Shown here piece by piece: positions 1 to 7,955 of a stretch of 64,000 nt of DNA (positions are counted from its first letter, which is position 1; each line of letters begins with the position of its first letter). The notes beneath the pieces are model-generated. The model ran no database searches and was not told the DNA's origin. It saw only the letters and a program-made list of their open reading frames with translations. The stretch spans positions 6,696,001-6,760,000 of the forward strand of contig NZ_CP023695.1 of assembly GCF_008704395.1 (NCBI RefSeq), in the 5' to 3' direction. The DNA comes from Streptomyces alboniger. Its GTDB lineage: Bacteria; Actinomycetota; Actinomycetes; Streptomycetales; Streptomycetaceae. Position numbers and translations under genes: made by a program.

Positions 1-167
1 GTGGGGTCGAGCGGCTGGCCGAGGTGGATCTTGACGGAGCTGATGCATTCGGTGGGGAGGGCGATGCGGCGTTCAGAGGCGAGGGTCTTGGTGTTCAGGA
101 CGGTCAGGCGCTGGGTGCGCGTGGGCCGGAGGGGCGGGGGCTCCGCCTTCCGCGGCTCGCGGGCCAC
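1..167 (-). CDS. Possible 5' end of an unidentified gene, cut by the window edge
   Basis: A minus-strand frame runs open from a GTG at 167 to the window edge (55 codons). It reads as a basic, Pro-rich start followed by a more ordinary stretch containing LTVLNTKTLASERRIALP. I do not recognise the product. The base pattern is compatible with coding but the piece is too short to be sure, and no clear ribosome binding site precedes the GTG. It lies outside the integrated element, so it would be a host gene diverging from pcaL. Bases 168-346 hold nothing I can identify. Confidence 0.35.
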   Translation of the reverse strand, partial: MAREPRKAEPPPLRPTRTQRLTVLNTKTLASERRIALPTECISSVKIHLGQPLDP

Positions 168-346
168 TCGGGATGCATGACGCATGGTGGCCAGCCGCGC
201 GGAGCTGGCTCCCGGCGGCCTTCGGGCGGGACAGTCGGCCAGTGGCGGCGATGCCGTGGCATTCTGCCTCCGGAATCGGTGCGCACCGCCCGGTCCTGTC
301 GGGACTGTACGGCGTCGTCCCTAAATGCCACGCAGCCGGAAGCCCC

Positions 347-392
347 ACCTGGTCAGGACCACGGAACCAGCCCCCCGCTCATAGGGGCGTCC
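347..392 (+). mobile_element. Right-end remnant of an IS110-family element
   Basis: ACCTGGTCAGGAC at 347-359 and CATAGGGGCGTCC at 380-392 are separated by 20 bases. The complete copy near 22.2 kb has the same two blocks at 22193-22205 and 22226-22238 with the same spacing. In that copy the first block encodes the last residues of the transposase (NLVRT) and the second is the element's right end. Only the last ~46 bases survive here. It lies just upstream of the original pcaL start and so may influence that promoter. Confidence 0.65.
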
Positions 393-416
393 ATGACAGA
401 TGAGAGGGTCAGGCGA

Positions 417-516
417 GTGAGTGAGACACCGATGAACACCCTGCAATACCGCTTTGACGGGCCAGAAGACGCCCCGGTCCTGATCCTGGGTGCCTCACTG
501 GGTACCACCTGGCACA
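417..516 (+). repeat. attL: left copy of the integration-site duplication
   Basis: 99 bases aligned without gaps to 57382-57480, 84 of 99 identical. The longest exact blocks are TACCGCTTTGACGGGCC (17 bases) and GAAGACGCCCC (11 bases). The match ends in TGGCACA (510-516), beyond which the two sides differ. Crossover most simply occurred at or near this shared end: host DNA lies to the left and element DNA to the right. Thirteen differences are at third codon positions, so both copies evolved as coding sequence. Confidence 0.85.
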
Positions 517-521
517 GGTAG
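417..521 (+). pseudogene. Orphan 5' end of the host pcaL-like gene
   Basis: GTG at 417 opens a frame matching residues 1-33 of the intact PcaL-like protein at 57382. Four residues differ in the first seven or at the junction, and residues 8-33 are identical. After the codons for Trp-His the match stops. The frame continues with one Arg codon and a TAG at 519-521, leaving a 34-residue peptide. This is the native start of the gene, cut off from its body by the 57-kb insertion. Any native promoter left of 417 now drives only this stub. Confidence 0.85.
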
Positions 522-979
522 GCGAATGCGTCTCGTGGCGTCTAGGTAGTCCAGGTCGGGAGTGTTTGCCCTGCTTGGGTCCTTGTGGTTCAGGTGCGTC
601 GACGCTGTTGGTGACTCGCGTGTGACTGCTGTGACTGATGTGGACCCCTGTCGGCTTGTATCCGCGGCGGTCCCTCGTGCGTCAGGTTTAGGCTAGGAAC
701 GCGCTCGACACGCTCGGCCCGGATCCTGGCGAGGCCGTTGCACCGCTTCCTGTGGTCGGGCGTGCCTCTGATTGCCTGCTCGACTTCCTCGTGGGCGCTC
801 GTGTCGCGTCTGGCGTCCAGGTGCGCCCGTCTGCCGAAGTCGGTACAGCCCCAGCCCTGGTCAGCTGCAGGTCGGCCCCGGATGACCAGGTGTCACAACG
901 GCTGGGGTCCGAGCCCCGCTCCGGCGGTGGCTGGCGCAGTGACGCGCACGTGAAGTCTTGCTCCTGGGTCAGGGGTGAT
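522..979. other. Left end of the element, no gene seen; short direct repeats
   Basis: No convincing reading frame. At 621-638 two 9-base units, TGTGACTGC and TGTGACTGA, lie in tandem, with related TGGTGACTC just before and TGTGGAC just after. Tandem short repeats about 100 bases from the crossover point fit arm-type integrase or excisionase binding sites, but that is inference from position alone. Confidence 0.35.
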
Positions 980-1945
980 TCAGAAGTCGGTGCCCAGCAC
1001 GGCGAGGGGGCGCCGGTCGAGCTGAGCGATGCGGACCTTCTCGCGCAGCCAGTGTGCGACTTCACCTTCCTGTTCGAGCAGGAGGACGAGTTCTCGTAGT
1101 TCACCGAGAACGATCACTCGCTGGTTCAGGGCCCGCTCGCTTTCCTTGATCGCCGGCCCGGCGAACCCGGAGGCCGATATGAACAGCGCGCGGACTTCCG
1201 AACGTCCGTAGACCCGAACGAGGTGGCGGCTCATTGCGTTGATCTCGACGGGTTCACCCCGCCACTTGATTTCCACGAGGTACTGGGCCCCGTCCATTTC
1301 CAGCGCGCCGTCGATCTGCTCGGCCACATGGCCGTCCTCGTCACGCAGGAGGAAGGATTCCCTGATCAGGACCCCCTCGGCCTTGAACACATCGTTCAGT
1401 ACGTCTTCGAGGGCGGTGCCCCGCTTCCGCGGGTCCGCTTCGTCGAAGAGTTTGGCGAGTCGGCCGCGAAGTGCTTGAAACTCCGCGCGCCGCCGAGCCA
1501 GACGTTCCGACTCGGCGGTGCGTGCCGCGAAGCGTGCTGCCCGTTCATCGTCACGCGCCTGGCTCATCCTGGTGAATGAGTCCTTGACGTTCACCAGGCT
1601 TCGCACGTTTGCCTGCAACCCTTGTGCCGGTAGTCGATCGTCCGGCCGCAGTGTGGAGAAGTCCTCGAACTCGATCGCCCGCTTGAGCAGCTCTCGTCGA
1701 ACCCCCAGGCCGGCGTCGCCTTGCTCGTTGATCTGGCTGAGCACGGTACGAACAATCTTGTATTTGCTAATCGTTGATCTGTCAGCGGCGAGCTGCTGCC
1801 GGTGTGCGGCGAGCAGCTGCTCACTGACGCCCGCTCCGCGCAAGAACCCGAGGACTCCGTCCTTGCTTCGGCTCAGCCGTGGCACCAGCTCGATCAGAAG
1901 CTCCAACAGCTCGGGAGGCCAGTGGTAGGCGTCATCGTGGGCCAT
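980..1945 (-). CDS. Mrr-like PD-(D/E)XK restriction endonuclease-like protein
   Basis: 321 residues. Residues 1-60 are helical and leucine-rich. Residues 140-170 are an Arg/Ala/Glu-rich, probably coiled stretch. The C-terminal half is a nuclease fold of the Mrr/REase type: a Glu in helix ALEDVLNDVF (about 180), Asp212 in EQIDGAL, and Glu225-Ile-Lys227 in YLVEIKW form the expected D...ExK metal site. Proteins of this type cut foreign or modified DNA. The ATG at 1945 has an AAGGTG-like ribosome site about 9 bases upstream. It is the first cargo gene at the left end and points toward attL. The N-terminal helical region may be a protein-interaction domain, but no partner is evident. Confidence 0.75.
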   Translation of the reverse strand: MAHDDAYHWPPELLELLIELVPRLSRSKDGVLGFLRGAGVSEQLLAAHRQQLAADRSTISKYKIVRTVLSQINEQGDAGLGVRRELLKRAIEFEDFSTLRPDDRLPAQGLQANVRSLVNVKDSFTRMSQARDDERAARFAARTAESERLARRRAEFQALRGRLAKLFDEADPRKRGTALEDVLNDVFKAEGVLIRESFLLRDEDGHVAEQIDGALEMDGAQYLVEIKWRGEPVEINAMSRHLVRVYGRSEVRALFISASGFAGPAIKESERALNQRVIVLGELRELVLLLEQEGEVAHWLREKVRIAQLDRRPLAVLGTDF

Positions 1946-2046
1946 TCGATATCCGCACCTTCACGTTGCAGCCGTTTCGCAGGCCCTTGCGGCCTGCGCT
2001 CGATCGGAACAGCGCATCCTTCAAACCTGATTGTGCAGCGCGCGTA

Positions 2047-2259
2047 TCAACTTGACCCCGGTTTCACGCGATAGAAGACGTCCAGCTCGCGCACTATCGG
2101 CCCCTCGTTCCGTGGAAGGTGCAGACAGCTGTCACGGGCACGGACACATACGGCCTGGCCTTTGTCGAGGGCGTCGACCGTGATCCCTGTCGGCAGCTCG
2201 CCCTTGAACATCGGGCCTACCGGTTCGTCCTGAGCGTGCACGATGCCGCGCGTGCCCAA
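2047..2259 (-). CDS. Small hypothetical protein (about 60-70 residues), weakly supported
   Basis: A minus-strand frame ending at 2047 encodes up to 70 residues with a plausible composition (…ELPTGITVDALDKGQ…, ELDVFYRVKPGSS at the end). An in-frame stop lies a few codons upstream of the likely start, and no good ribosome site is visible. I do not recognise the family. It lies between two divergent nuclease genes and could be a remnant of a longer gene. The rest of 1946-2364 shows nothing else apart from the ribosome site of the next gene. Confidence 0.3.
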   Translation of the reverse strand: MGTRGIVHAQDEPVGPMFKGELPTGITVDALDKGQAVCVRARDSCLHLPRNEGPIVRELDVFYRVKPGSS

Positions 2260-2364
2260 ACGTCGGCCGCGGCCCCGGGCCTTGGACTACCGGATCACGT
2301 TTGGGGGAATGCCCCGGATGTCTAGCGGCTCGGTGCGGTCATGTAGCGGGGGGAGGAGGCCGAA

Positions 2365-3519
2365 GTGCCGAACAGGTACGTGAAACTCGCGGGGTTCGAC
2401 CGAGACCTGGACTTGACCAAGCCGGATCTTGGAGTGGCAGGCGGGGCCGTGCTCCTGGAACGCTTGTTGGCAGACCGCCGATTGCCCGTAGCCGTGCGCG
2501 GTCTCACATGTGCGGAGATCTGCGAAACACTGGGCTACACGGAGCCGATGTACCTGTACCGGCGGAGGGGCCGGGTGGTCGCCTCACACACCCGCAGCGA
2601 CGCACAGGACCGGCACCGCGGTGGTGGGGAGTCGGATGAGCACAAGGCGTACAAGGAGAGGGCGGTCCGCGCGGCGGAGGAAGGCGGCCACCATGCGACG
2701 GCGGAGCGGGCGAGCAGAGACCGGAAGATTCGCAGCGACGTCCTGATACGGGGAGCGAACGGTGTCCTGCTGGGCTTCGAGTCGCAACTGTCTCCAGTCA
2801 ACCCACGGGAGATCGCAGCGCGGGACGCAGCTGCCCGCAGGGCGGGGCTGGTGGACGCGTGGCAGACGGATAGCCGGGCACTGGCGGAGGCACTGGTGGT
2901 GCCGTGGCTGCGCACGGACAAGCTGCCCTTCGAGCTGATCGTTCGGCGTGACAGCCCGCTCCCGTTCCGCGGTGGTGTCCGACGGATCGATTTGGTGCGC
3001 TGCGATGAGCGGTTCCCGGGGCCGTGTCCGCGGAAAGGGACTGGGAAGTGCGGGAGGTGGCATCCGACGACTCGGCCGGCGGAGGTTCCCTTCGACTCGT
3101 TCATTCGGGAGGCGGCGTCGGGGCTGTACGTGCGGGCGACGGTGAAGGTGAAGCGGACGGCCTTCGAGTTCTGGACCCCGGCGGCGGACCATGCCGCCTT
3201 CCGCGATGCGACCGCGGGGGAACCGCCGTCCGGCGTCGCGTACCCGCGGCGGGCGAAGAACGTGATGGGCGAGGGCGATCCAACATGCCGAGTGCGAACC
3301 CCGGCAGTGGACAACGCACATGATGTCCCGCTAGCGGACATTCCGGGTCCGCGCGTACCGCGATCCAAGTTGGCTGGTACTCCCACTGCTGCAGGGTCGG
3401 CGCTGTATCGGGGGCAGTGCGGAGCCGGAGTGACGAAGTGTGGGGCCCCTGCACGGTTCTACGCATGCGGGTGGCGGTGCGACAGACACCGGCCCGGGGC
3501 TACTGGAAGCGAGATCTGA
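2365..3519 (+). CDS. CoiA-like nuclease-domain protein
   Basis: 384 residues from GTG 2365, with a strong GGGAGGAGG site ending 6 bases upstream. Residues 90-165 resemble the nuclease domain of the competence protein CoiA family: DEHKAYK (His about 93), IRSDVLI (Asp about 125) and GFESQLS (Glu139, Gln141), followed by a helix rich in Arg/Ala. Around residues 215-235 is a Cys/His cluster (CDERFPGPCP, CGRWH), and the C-terminus has another Cys/His set (QCGAG…CGAPARFYACGWRCDRH) suggestive of zinc binding. CoiA in Gram-positives acts in DNA uptake and recombination. Actinobacterial relatives are often found in mobile or defence loci with no tested role. Function here is inferred only as nucleic-acid cleavage. 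Confidence 0.65.
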   Translation: MPNRYVKLAGFDRDLDLTKPDLGVAGGAVLLERLLADRRLPVAVRGLTCAEICETLGYTEPMYLYRRRGRVVASHTRSDAQDRHRGGGESDEHKAYKERAVRAAEEGGHHATAERASRDRKIRSDVLIRGANGVLLGFESQLSPVNPREIAARDAAARRAGLVDAWQTDSRALAEALVVPWLRTDKLPFELIVRRDSPLPFRGGVRRIDLVRCDERFPGPCPRKGTGKCGRWHPTTRPAEVPFDSFIREAASGLYVRATVKVKRTAFEFWTPAADHAAFRDATAGEPPSGVAYPRRAKNVMGEGDPTCRVRTPAVDNAHDVPLADIPGPRVPRSKLAGTPTAAGSALYRGQCGAGVTKCGAPARFYACGWRCDRHRPGATGSEI

Positions 3520-3957
3520 GCATGTGGCCTGGTGCGGCTTTAGGATCCTCGTGACCCGGGAGCGCCGCATGCCGTTCGCATCCTTCTGCCCGCCGCGGAA
3601 CGCGCTGTGAGTGCTGTGGTGTTCTCGTCCGCCGGGCAGCTTCTGGTCGGCGTGGTCATGGGCGGCACCGTGCGCGTGTCTTGAGAATGATCCGACGCTT
3701 CTTTTGTCCTTTCGTGTGTCTCCCTTCAGTTGGACAGGCGGGGCGGAGGCACGGTGGTGTCAATGCCGACAGGGGGACCGAGCGTTGTGAGCCCGAATTG
3801 TGCACTCGAACGTTTGGGTGGCCGTCGTAGAAGAGTGCGCGATCGACGAAGTGTCTGTGAACTCAGTCAATGATTGGCCTGATGGGGGCGGCTGAGCTAC
3901 GGTGTTGGCATCCGTGTCAGACCCGTCCGAAAGTCGCCCTCCTGCTCGGAGAATCAC
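3520..3957. other. Intergenic region, no gene seen
   Basis: No frame with convincing coding properties on either strand. It must hold the promoter of the methyltransferase gene starting at 3958. I could not assign -35/-10 boxes with confidence. Confidence 0.4.
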
Positions 3958-6051
3958 ATGTCAGGCTCCAACGATGTGCCCGTTACCTTGGCGGGAATCG
4001 CGCGCATCGCGGGCGTTGGTCGAGCGGCGGTAAGCAACTGGCGACGCCGCCATGACTCGTTCCCGATGTCGGTCGGCGGTACAGACACCAGCCCGCAGTT
4101 CTCCCTTGCGGAGGTCGAACGGTGGCTGTACGCCCACGGGAAGATCGAGCGGATCGGGTTGCGCGAGCGGCTGTGGCCGCACTATGAGGCCCTGGGGGAT
4201 CGTGCGGTGATGGGCGCGGCGCTCGCCGAAGTCGGCCGCCGCCTGCTTGCTGCGACAGGCGCGGATCAGGCCGCACCCGAGCATTCCTTGCTCCCGGACG
4301 AGGCCGCTCGCGTAATCAACGAGACGGTTGACGTCGCACGATACGAAGGAGAGCGGGAGACATTCGCCTTCCTGCTCACACGCTGGCTTGACGCCCATGT
4401 GCGGCAGGTCGGCACCACTCCAGCCCCACTGGCCCGACTGATGGCAGACGTTGCTCTTGCCGTCAGGGCGGAGGAGCGCTGGGGCGCGGATGGGCGGATC
4501 ACCGTTCTCGACCCCGCCTGCGGTGTCGGCGGGCTGCTCCTGGCCGCCGGTGAGGGCCTGGTGGAGCGAAGCGCCGACGCCGATCCCGGGACTACGGCGC
4601 TCATCGGTACCGAACTCGACCCGGTACTTGCCGCGCTGGCGGAAGTGCAGCTGGGCTTCGCCGACGCGGATAAGGGAAGCGGCGGTGTGAGGATCGAGGC
4701 AGGTGACTCGCTCCGCGCGGACCCAAACGACGGTGTCCGGGCCGACATCGTCCTGTGCAACCCCCCGTTCAACGCGCGCGACTGGGGCCATGAGGAACTG
4801 GCCACTGACCCCCGCTGGGTCTACGGCCTGCCACCGAGGACCGAGCCCGAACTCGCCTGGATTGAGCACGCGCTGGCGCGACTGGCGCCAGGCGGCGTGG
4901 CTGTACTCCTGCTACCGCCGGCGGTGGCCTCCCGGCGCGCAGGTAGGCGCATCCGTGGGGCGCTACTGCGGACGGGCGCTCTGCAGGGAGTCGTCGCACT
5001 TCCGGCCGGGGCCGCCCAACCGCACAGCGTCTCGCTGCAGTTGTGGATTCTCCGGATGCCCGCGTCTGAGGGCAGCGCTGCTTCCGGCGAACGCCTGTTT
5101 CTGCTCGACGCAGCCATATCGCATGGGGCGACGAGAGGAGCTCAAGGTATCGATTGGCCGCAGTTGACCAGCCGCGTACTCGATGCGGTACGTGCTTATG
5201 ACTGGTCTGGAGAAAGGAAGGCAGGAGCAGGGAAGCAGTTGCCTGAGGGGTGTGTCACCGTTCCCATGGTGGACCTGCTCGATGAACAGACAGATCTCAC
5301 ACCGGCCCGCCACGTACCGGAGACGGCCGTAGAGGCCCAGGCCAAGCTTCATGAGTCCTGGGGGCGCCTGGGCGGCCTGCTCGACGAAGTGCGCGATCAC
5401 TCCCAGTCTCTGGCGGCAATCGACCTGTCGACGGGTAGTGAGGCGCTGTCCACGGTCACGGTCTCGGACCTGCACCGTGCCCATGCCCTCAAGCTGCAAC
5501 AGGGGCAGACGCTCCCCGGTGAACTACTGCACGGCGACGCGCTGCCAGATGGCGCGGTACCGGCCTTGAGCGTTCCCGACCTGGTCATGGGAGGACAGCC
5601 GGGGGGCTGGCTCGCCCGGGCCGAGGTGGAGCGGGGCGCCAGTACGGGCTCGTTCACCGTGGCCGAGCCGGGGGATGTCGTCGTGGCGGGTGTCGAGAGG
5701 GCGTATCGCGTCTGGGTCCAAGAGGAGACGCCCTTGGTGCTCGGACCCCAGCTTTATGCACTGCGCCCGGACCCCGAAGTCCTGGACCCCTGGTTCCTCG
5801 CAGGCTGCCTGCGCGCGTCCGCGAACGCGCGGCAAGCGGGTTCCCACACCTCTAGCTCTGCCCGCATCGACGTACGCAAGCTACAGGTGCTCCAGCTCGC
5901 ACTTGCTGAACAACGGCCGTATGCGGCGGCCTTCAGAGAACTCCTGGCACTTGAGGAGTCGCTCCGCTCGGTCGCATCGGTGGGCGAGGCTCTCGTGCGG
6001 AGCTTCGGGGACGGGCTCGCAGCGGGACAGCTGCACTCTTTGCGTCCGTGA
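3958..6051 (+). CDS. N-6 adenine DNA methyltransferase with N-terminal HTH and C-terminal specificity-like region
   Basis: 697 residues. Residues 8-35 form a helix-turn-helix of MerR/excisionase type (LAGIARIAGVGRAAVSNW). Residues 95-160 are the helical N-terminal domain seen in HsdM-type enzymes. DPACGVGG (about 185) is the SAM-binding motif I and NPPF (268-271) the catalytic motif IV of gamma-class N6-adenine methylases. Residues from about 540 resemble a type I specificity half-subunit (…AEPGDVVVAGVERAYRVW…, GCLRASANARQAGSHTSSS). It would methylate adenine at a specific site, giving self/non-self marking. No matching HsdR is adjacent. The nearest nucleases are those at 980-3519 and the pPIWI-RE operon at 7956-17650, and pairing with either is a guess. 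Confidence 0.85.
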   Translation: MSGSNDVPVTLAGIARIAGVGRAAVSNWRRRHDSFPMSVGGTDTSPQFSLAEVERWLYAHGKIERIGLRERLWPHYEALGDRAVMGAALAEVGRRLLAATGADQAAPEHSLLPDEAARVINETVDVARYEGERETFAFLLTRWLDAHVRQVGTTPAPLARLMADVALAVRAEERWGADGRITVLDPACGVGGLLLAAGEGLVERSADADPGTTALIGTELDPVLAALAEVQLGFADADKGSGGVRIEAGDSLRADPNDGVRADIVLCNPPFNARDWGHEELATDPRWVYGLPPRTEPELAWIEHALARLAPGGVAVLLLPPAVASRRAGRRIRGALLRTGALQGVVALPAGAAQPHSVSLQLWILRMPASEGSAASGERLFLLDAAISHGATRGAQGIDWPQLTSRVLDAVRAYDWSGERKAGAGKQLPEGCVTVPMVDLLDEQTDLTPARHVPETAVEAQAKLHESWGRLGGLLDEVRDHSQSLAAIDLSTGSEALSTVTVSDLHRAHALKLQQGQTLPGELLHGDALPDGAVPALSVPDLVMGGQPGGWLARAEVERGASTGSFTVAEPGDVVVAGVERAYRVWVQEETPLVLGPQLYALRPDPEVLDPWFLAGCLRASANARQAGSHTSSSARIDVRKLQVLQLALAEQRPYAAAFRELLALEESLRSVASVGEALVRSFGDGLAAGQLHSLRP

Positions 6052-6268
6052 GCAAGCCGCCGGTCGCTTGCGGTGCACTCGCCGGACCTTCTTGTACGTG
6101 ACTTGCCGCCGAGCATGGATGTTGGCCCACAGGCGCTGGGGAACGATCGCTGAAGAGCTTGGACTGGACAGGATCTCCGAAGACGCAAGGAGTACGCCAC
6201 CGCCCAGGCACGCTCCCCCGACGAGCTGTCCCTACCAGCCAGAGCGCAACTTGCCTACGCAAGATCGC

Positions 6269-7714
6269 CTAGATGCCGAATCCCAGCTCCTCGAGCTCGA
6301 TGCCGACCTCTCGGCACCGCTCAGTCAGCATTTCGGCGCGCGGGCCCGTGACATGGGCCATCTGTTCGAGCACCATGGCCCGCGCCGCCGCGGCCGGAAG
6401 CAAGTCGCCGAAGGGGATACGGCACTCCGCCGCACCCAGAGTGCCCTCCAGGTAGTCGGCCAGACCATCCGGGCTCTCCTTGCCCTCAGCTCGCAGGGCC
6501 AGAGCCTGATAGAGCGCGATCGCCTCCTTGCAACGCCCGGCCACACGCATGCCGTTCGCGGTCACGCGCAAAGCCGTCCGGACGCCGGGGTCGAAAGCGC
6601 CCCAATCCCGGCGGGCGGCGGGCAACAGCTCCAGCAGCTTGTCTACCGCACTCGCCGGCTCACCGGATTCGACTTCCGCTGCGGCCTCGGTGGTGACTTC
6701 CTGAAACATCCGGCGGCTGAGGAACCCGGAACCGCGTCGTCTCCTGCCGGAACTGGACGCAGCTACCGGTGTCGCAGGCGCGGCCGGCAGGTTGTATTCG
6801 TCGGGCAAGCGCAACGGACGCGTCGGGTCCGGCTCTAGCCGGGGGGACGGGGCAGCGTCACCTGGACGCGGCGCGTACTTCCGCAGCACCTCTGCGACCA
6901 TGCGGGTGTCCACCGGCCGGTCCTCTGGCTCCTTGGCCAGCAACTTCAGTACCAGCCTCTCGAGCTCTGCCGGGATGTGCCCGACATGACAGGTCGGCGG
7001 GATCGGGGCGGCATGCACATGCTGGTCCTTCAGCCCGTCCCCGGAGAAGGGCGGATGGCCGGTCAGTAGGTGGTAGAGGACGCAGCCCAGCGCATACAAG
7101 TCGGTCTTCGGCGTGATCTGGCGTTCCAGGATCTGCTCCGGGGCCTCGTACCCTCTGCTGCCGACGGTGGATCCGTGCTGGGTGTAGTCGGTGACGCCGG
7201 GTCAGAGCGGCTTGGCGATGCCGAAGTCGATGAGGACGACCACGCCGTTCTCATCGATGATCAAGTTGTACGGCTTGAGGTCGCGATGCACCACCGGCAG
7301 GTCATGGGCGCAGGTCAGTGCCTCGGCGATTTGAACCCCGATGGCCGCGCTTACCTCGATGGTGGGGGTGTACTGCTCCAAGAACCGGTGCAGGGGCTTG
7401 CCGGCGACGTAGCGCATGACGAGGTAGGGCTCGGCGTGATGAGTGCCCTGGTCGTACAGCTCGGGAATGCTCCTGTTTCGCAACCGTCCCAGAAGGGTGC
7501 CCTCGCGCCGGAACCGGCCACGCATGCGCCGGAGTTCGTCGTGTGCCTCGTCTTCGTCGAGCGAGTCCAGGAGCTCGTTCTGCGTGCGCAGGCACTTGAC
7601 GGCCACGAGCCTGTCGTCCCGCAGGTCCGTCGCCAGCCAGACCACAGCCATGCCGCCGCTGCCCAGGTGCTTGAGCAGTTTGTACCGGCCGCCCAGCACC
7701 TCGTCCTTCTTCAT
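6269..7714 (-). pseudogene. Ser/Thr protein kinase (PknB-like) interrupted by one TGA
   Basis: Read from ATG 7714, residues 8-171 are a eukaryotic-type kinase N-lobe and catalytic loop: glycine loop LGSGGMAVV, the VAIK-type lysine in LVAVKCL, HRDLKPYN and DFG. Four codons after DFG the frame meets TGA (complement 7202-7204), then continues in the same frame as PGVTDYTQHGSTVGSRGYEAPEQ-like activation segment (written here only in part), the APE motif, the C-lobe and about 190 further residues of helical, TPR-like sequence. The whole would be 481 residues with no membrane segment. Either the gene is dead or the base is an assembly error. It is divergent from the pPIWI-RE operon (241-base gap) and convergent with the methyltransferase. 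Confidence 0.85.
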
Positions 7715-7955
7715 GCCGCCCCTTGCCTGTGAAGCGTCCCGCCTCTGGCGCGCAGGAGAGGCGCGACGGTGGCGAGTTCCCGGTTCCGCCGGACCGTTGC
7801 GTGGCGGATGCGCCTAGTGTAAAGCGATCGAAGGATTGGTTGTGCATGAACTGAGTTCACAAATGTTTTGTGTCATGCTGGTTCTGCCGGAGCCTGATGC
7901 GCCCGCTCAGTGGGGCCGTATCGGGCCGTCCTGTCCGAACTGCTTGGAGGAGATC

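Noticed and set aside
3958..7714. A Pgl-type phage growth limitation system (methyltransferase plus kinase)
   Set aside because: The methyltransferase is 697 residues with an HTH and specificity-like tail, unlike PglX. The kinase is small and broken, and no PglY or PglZ is present.
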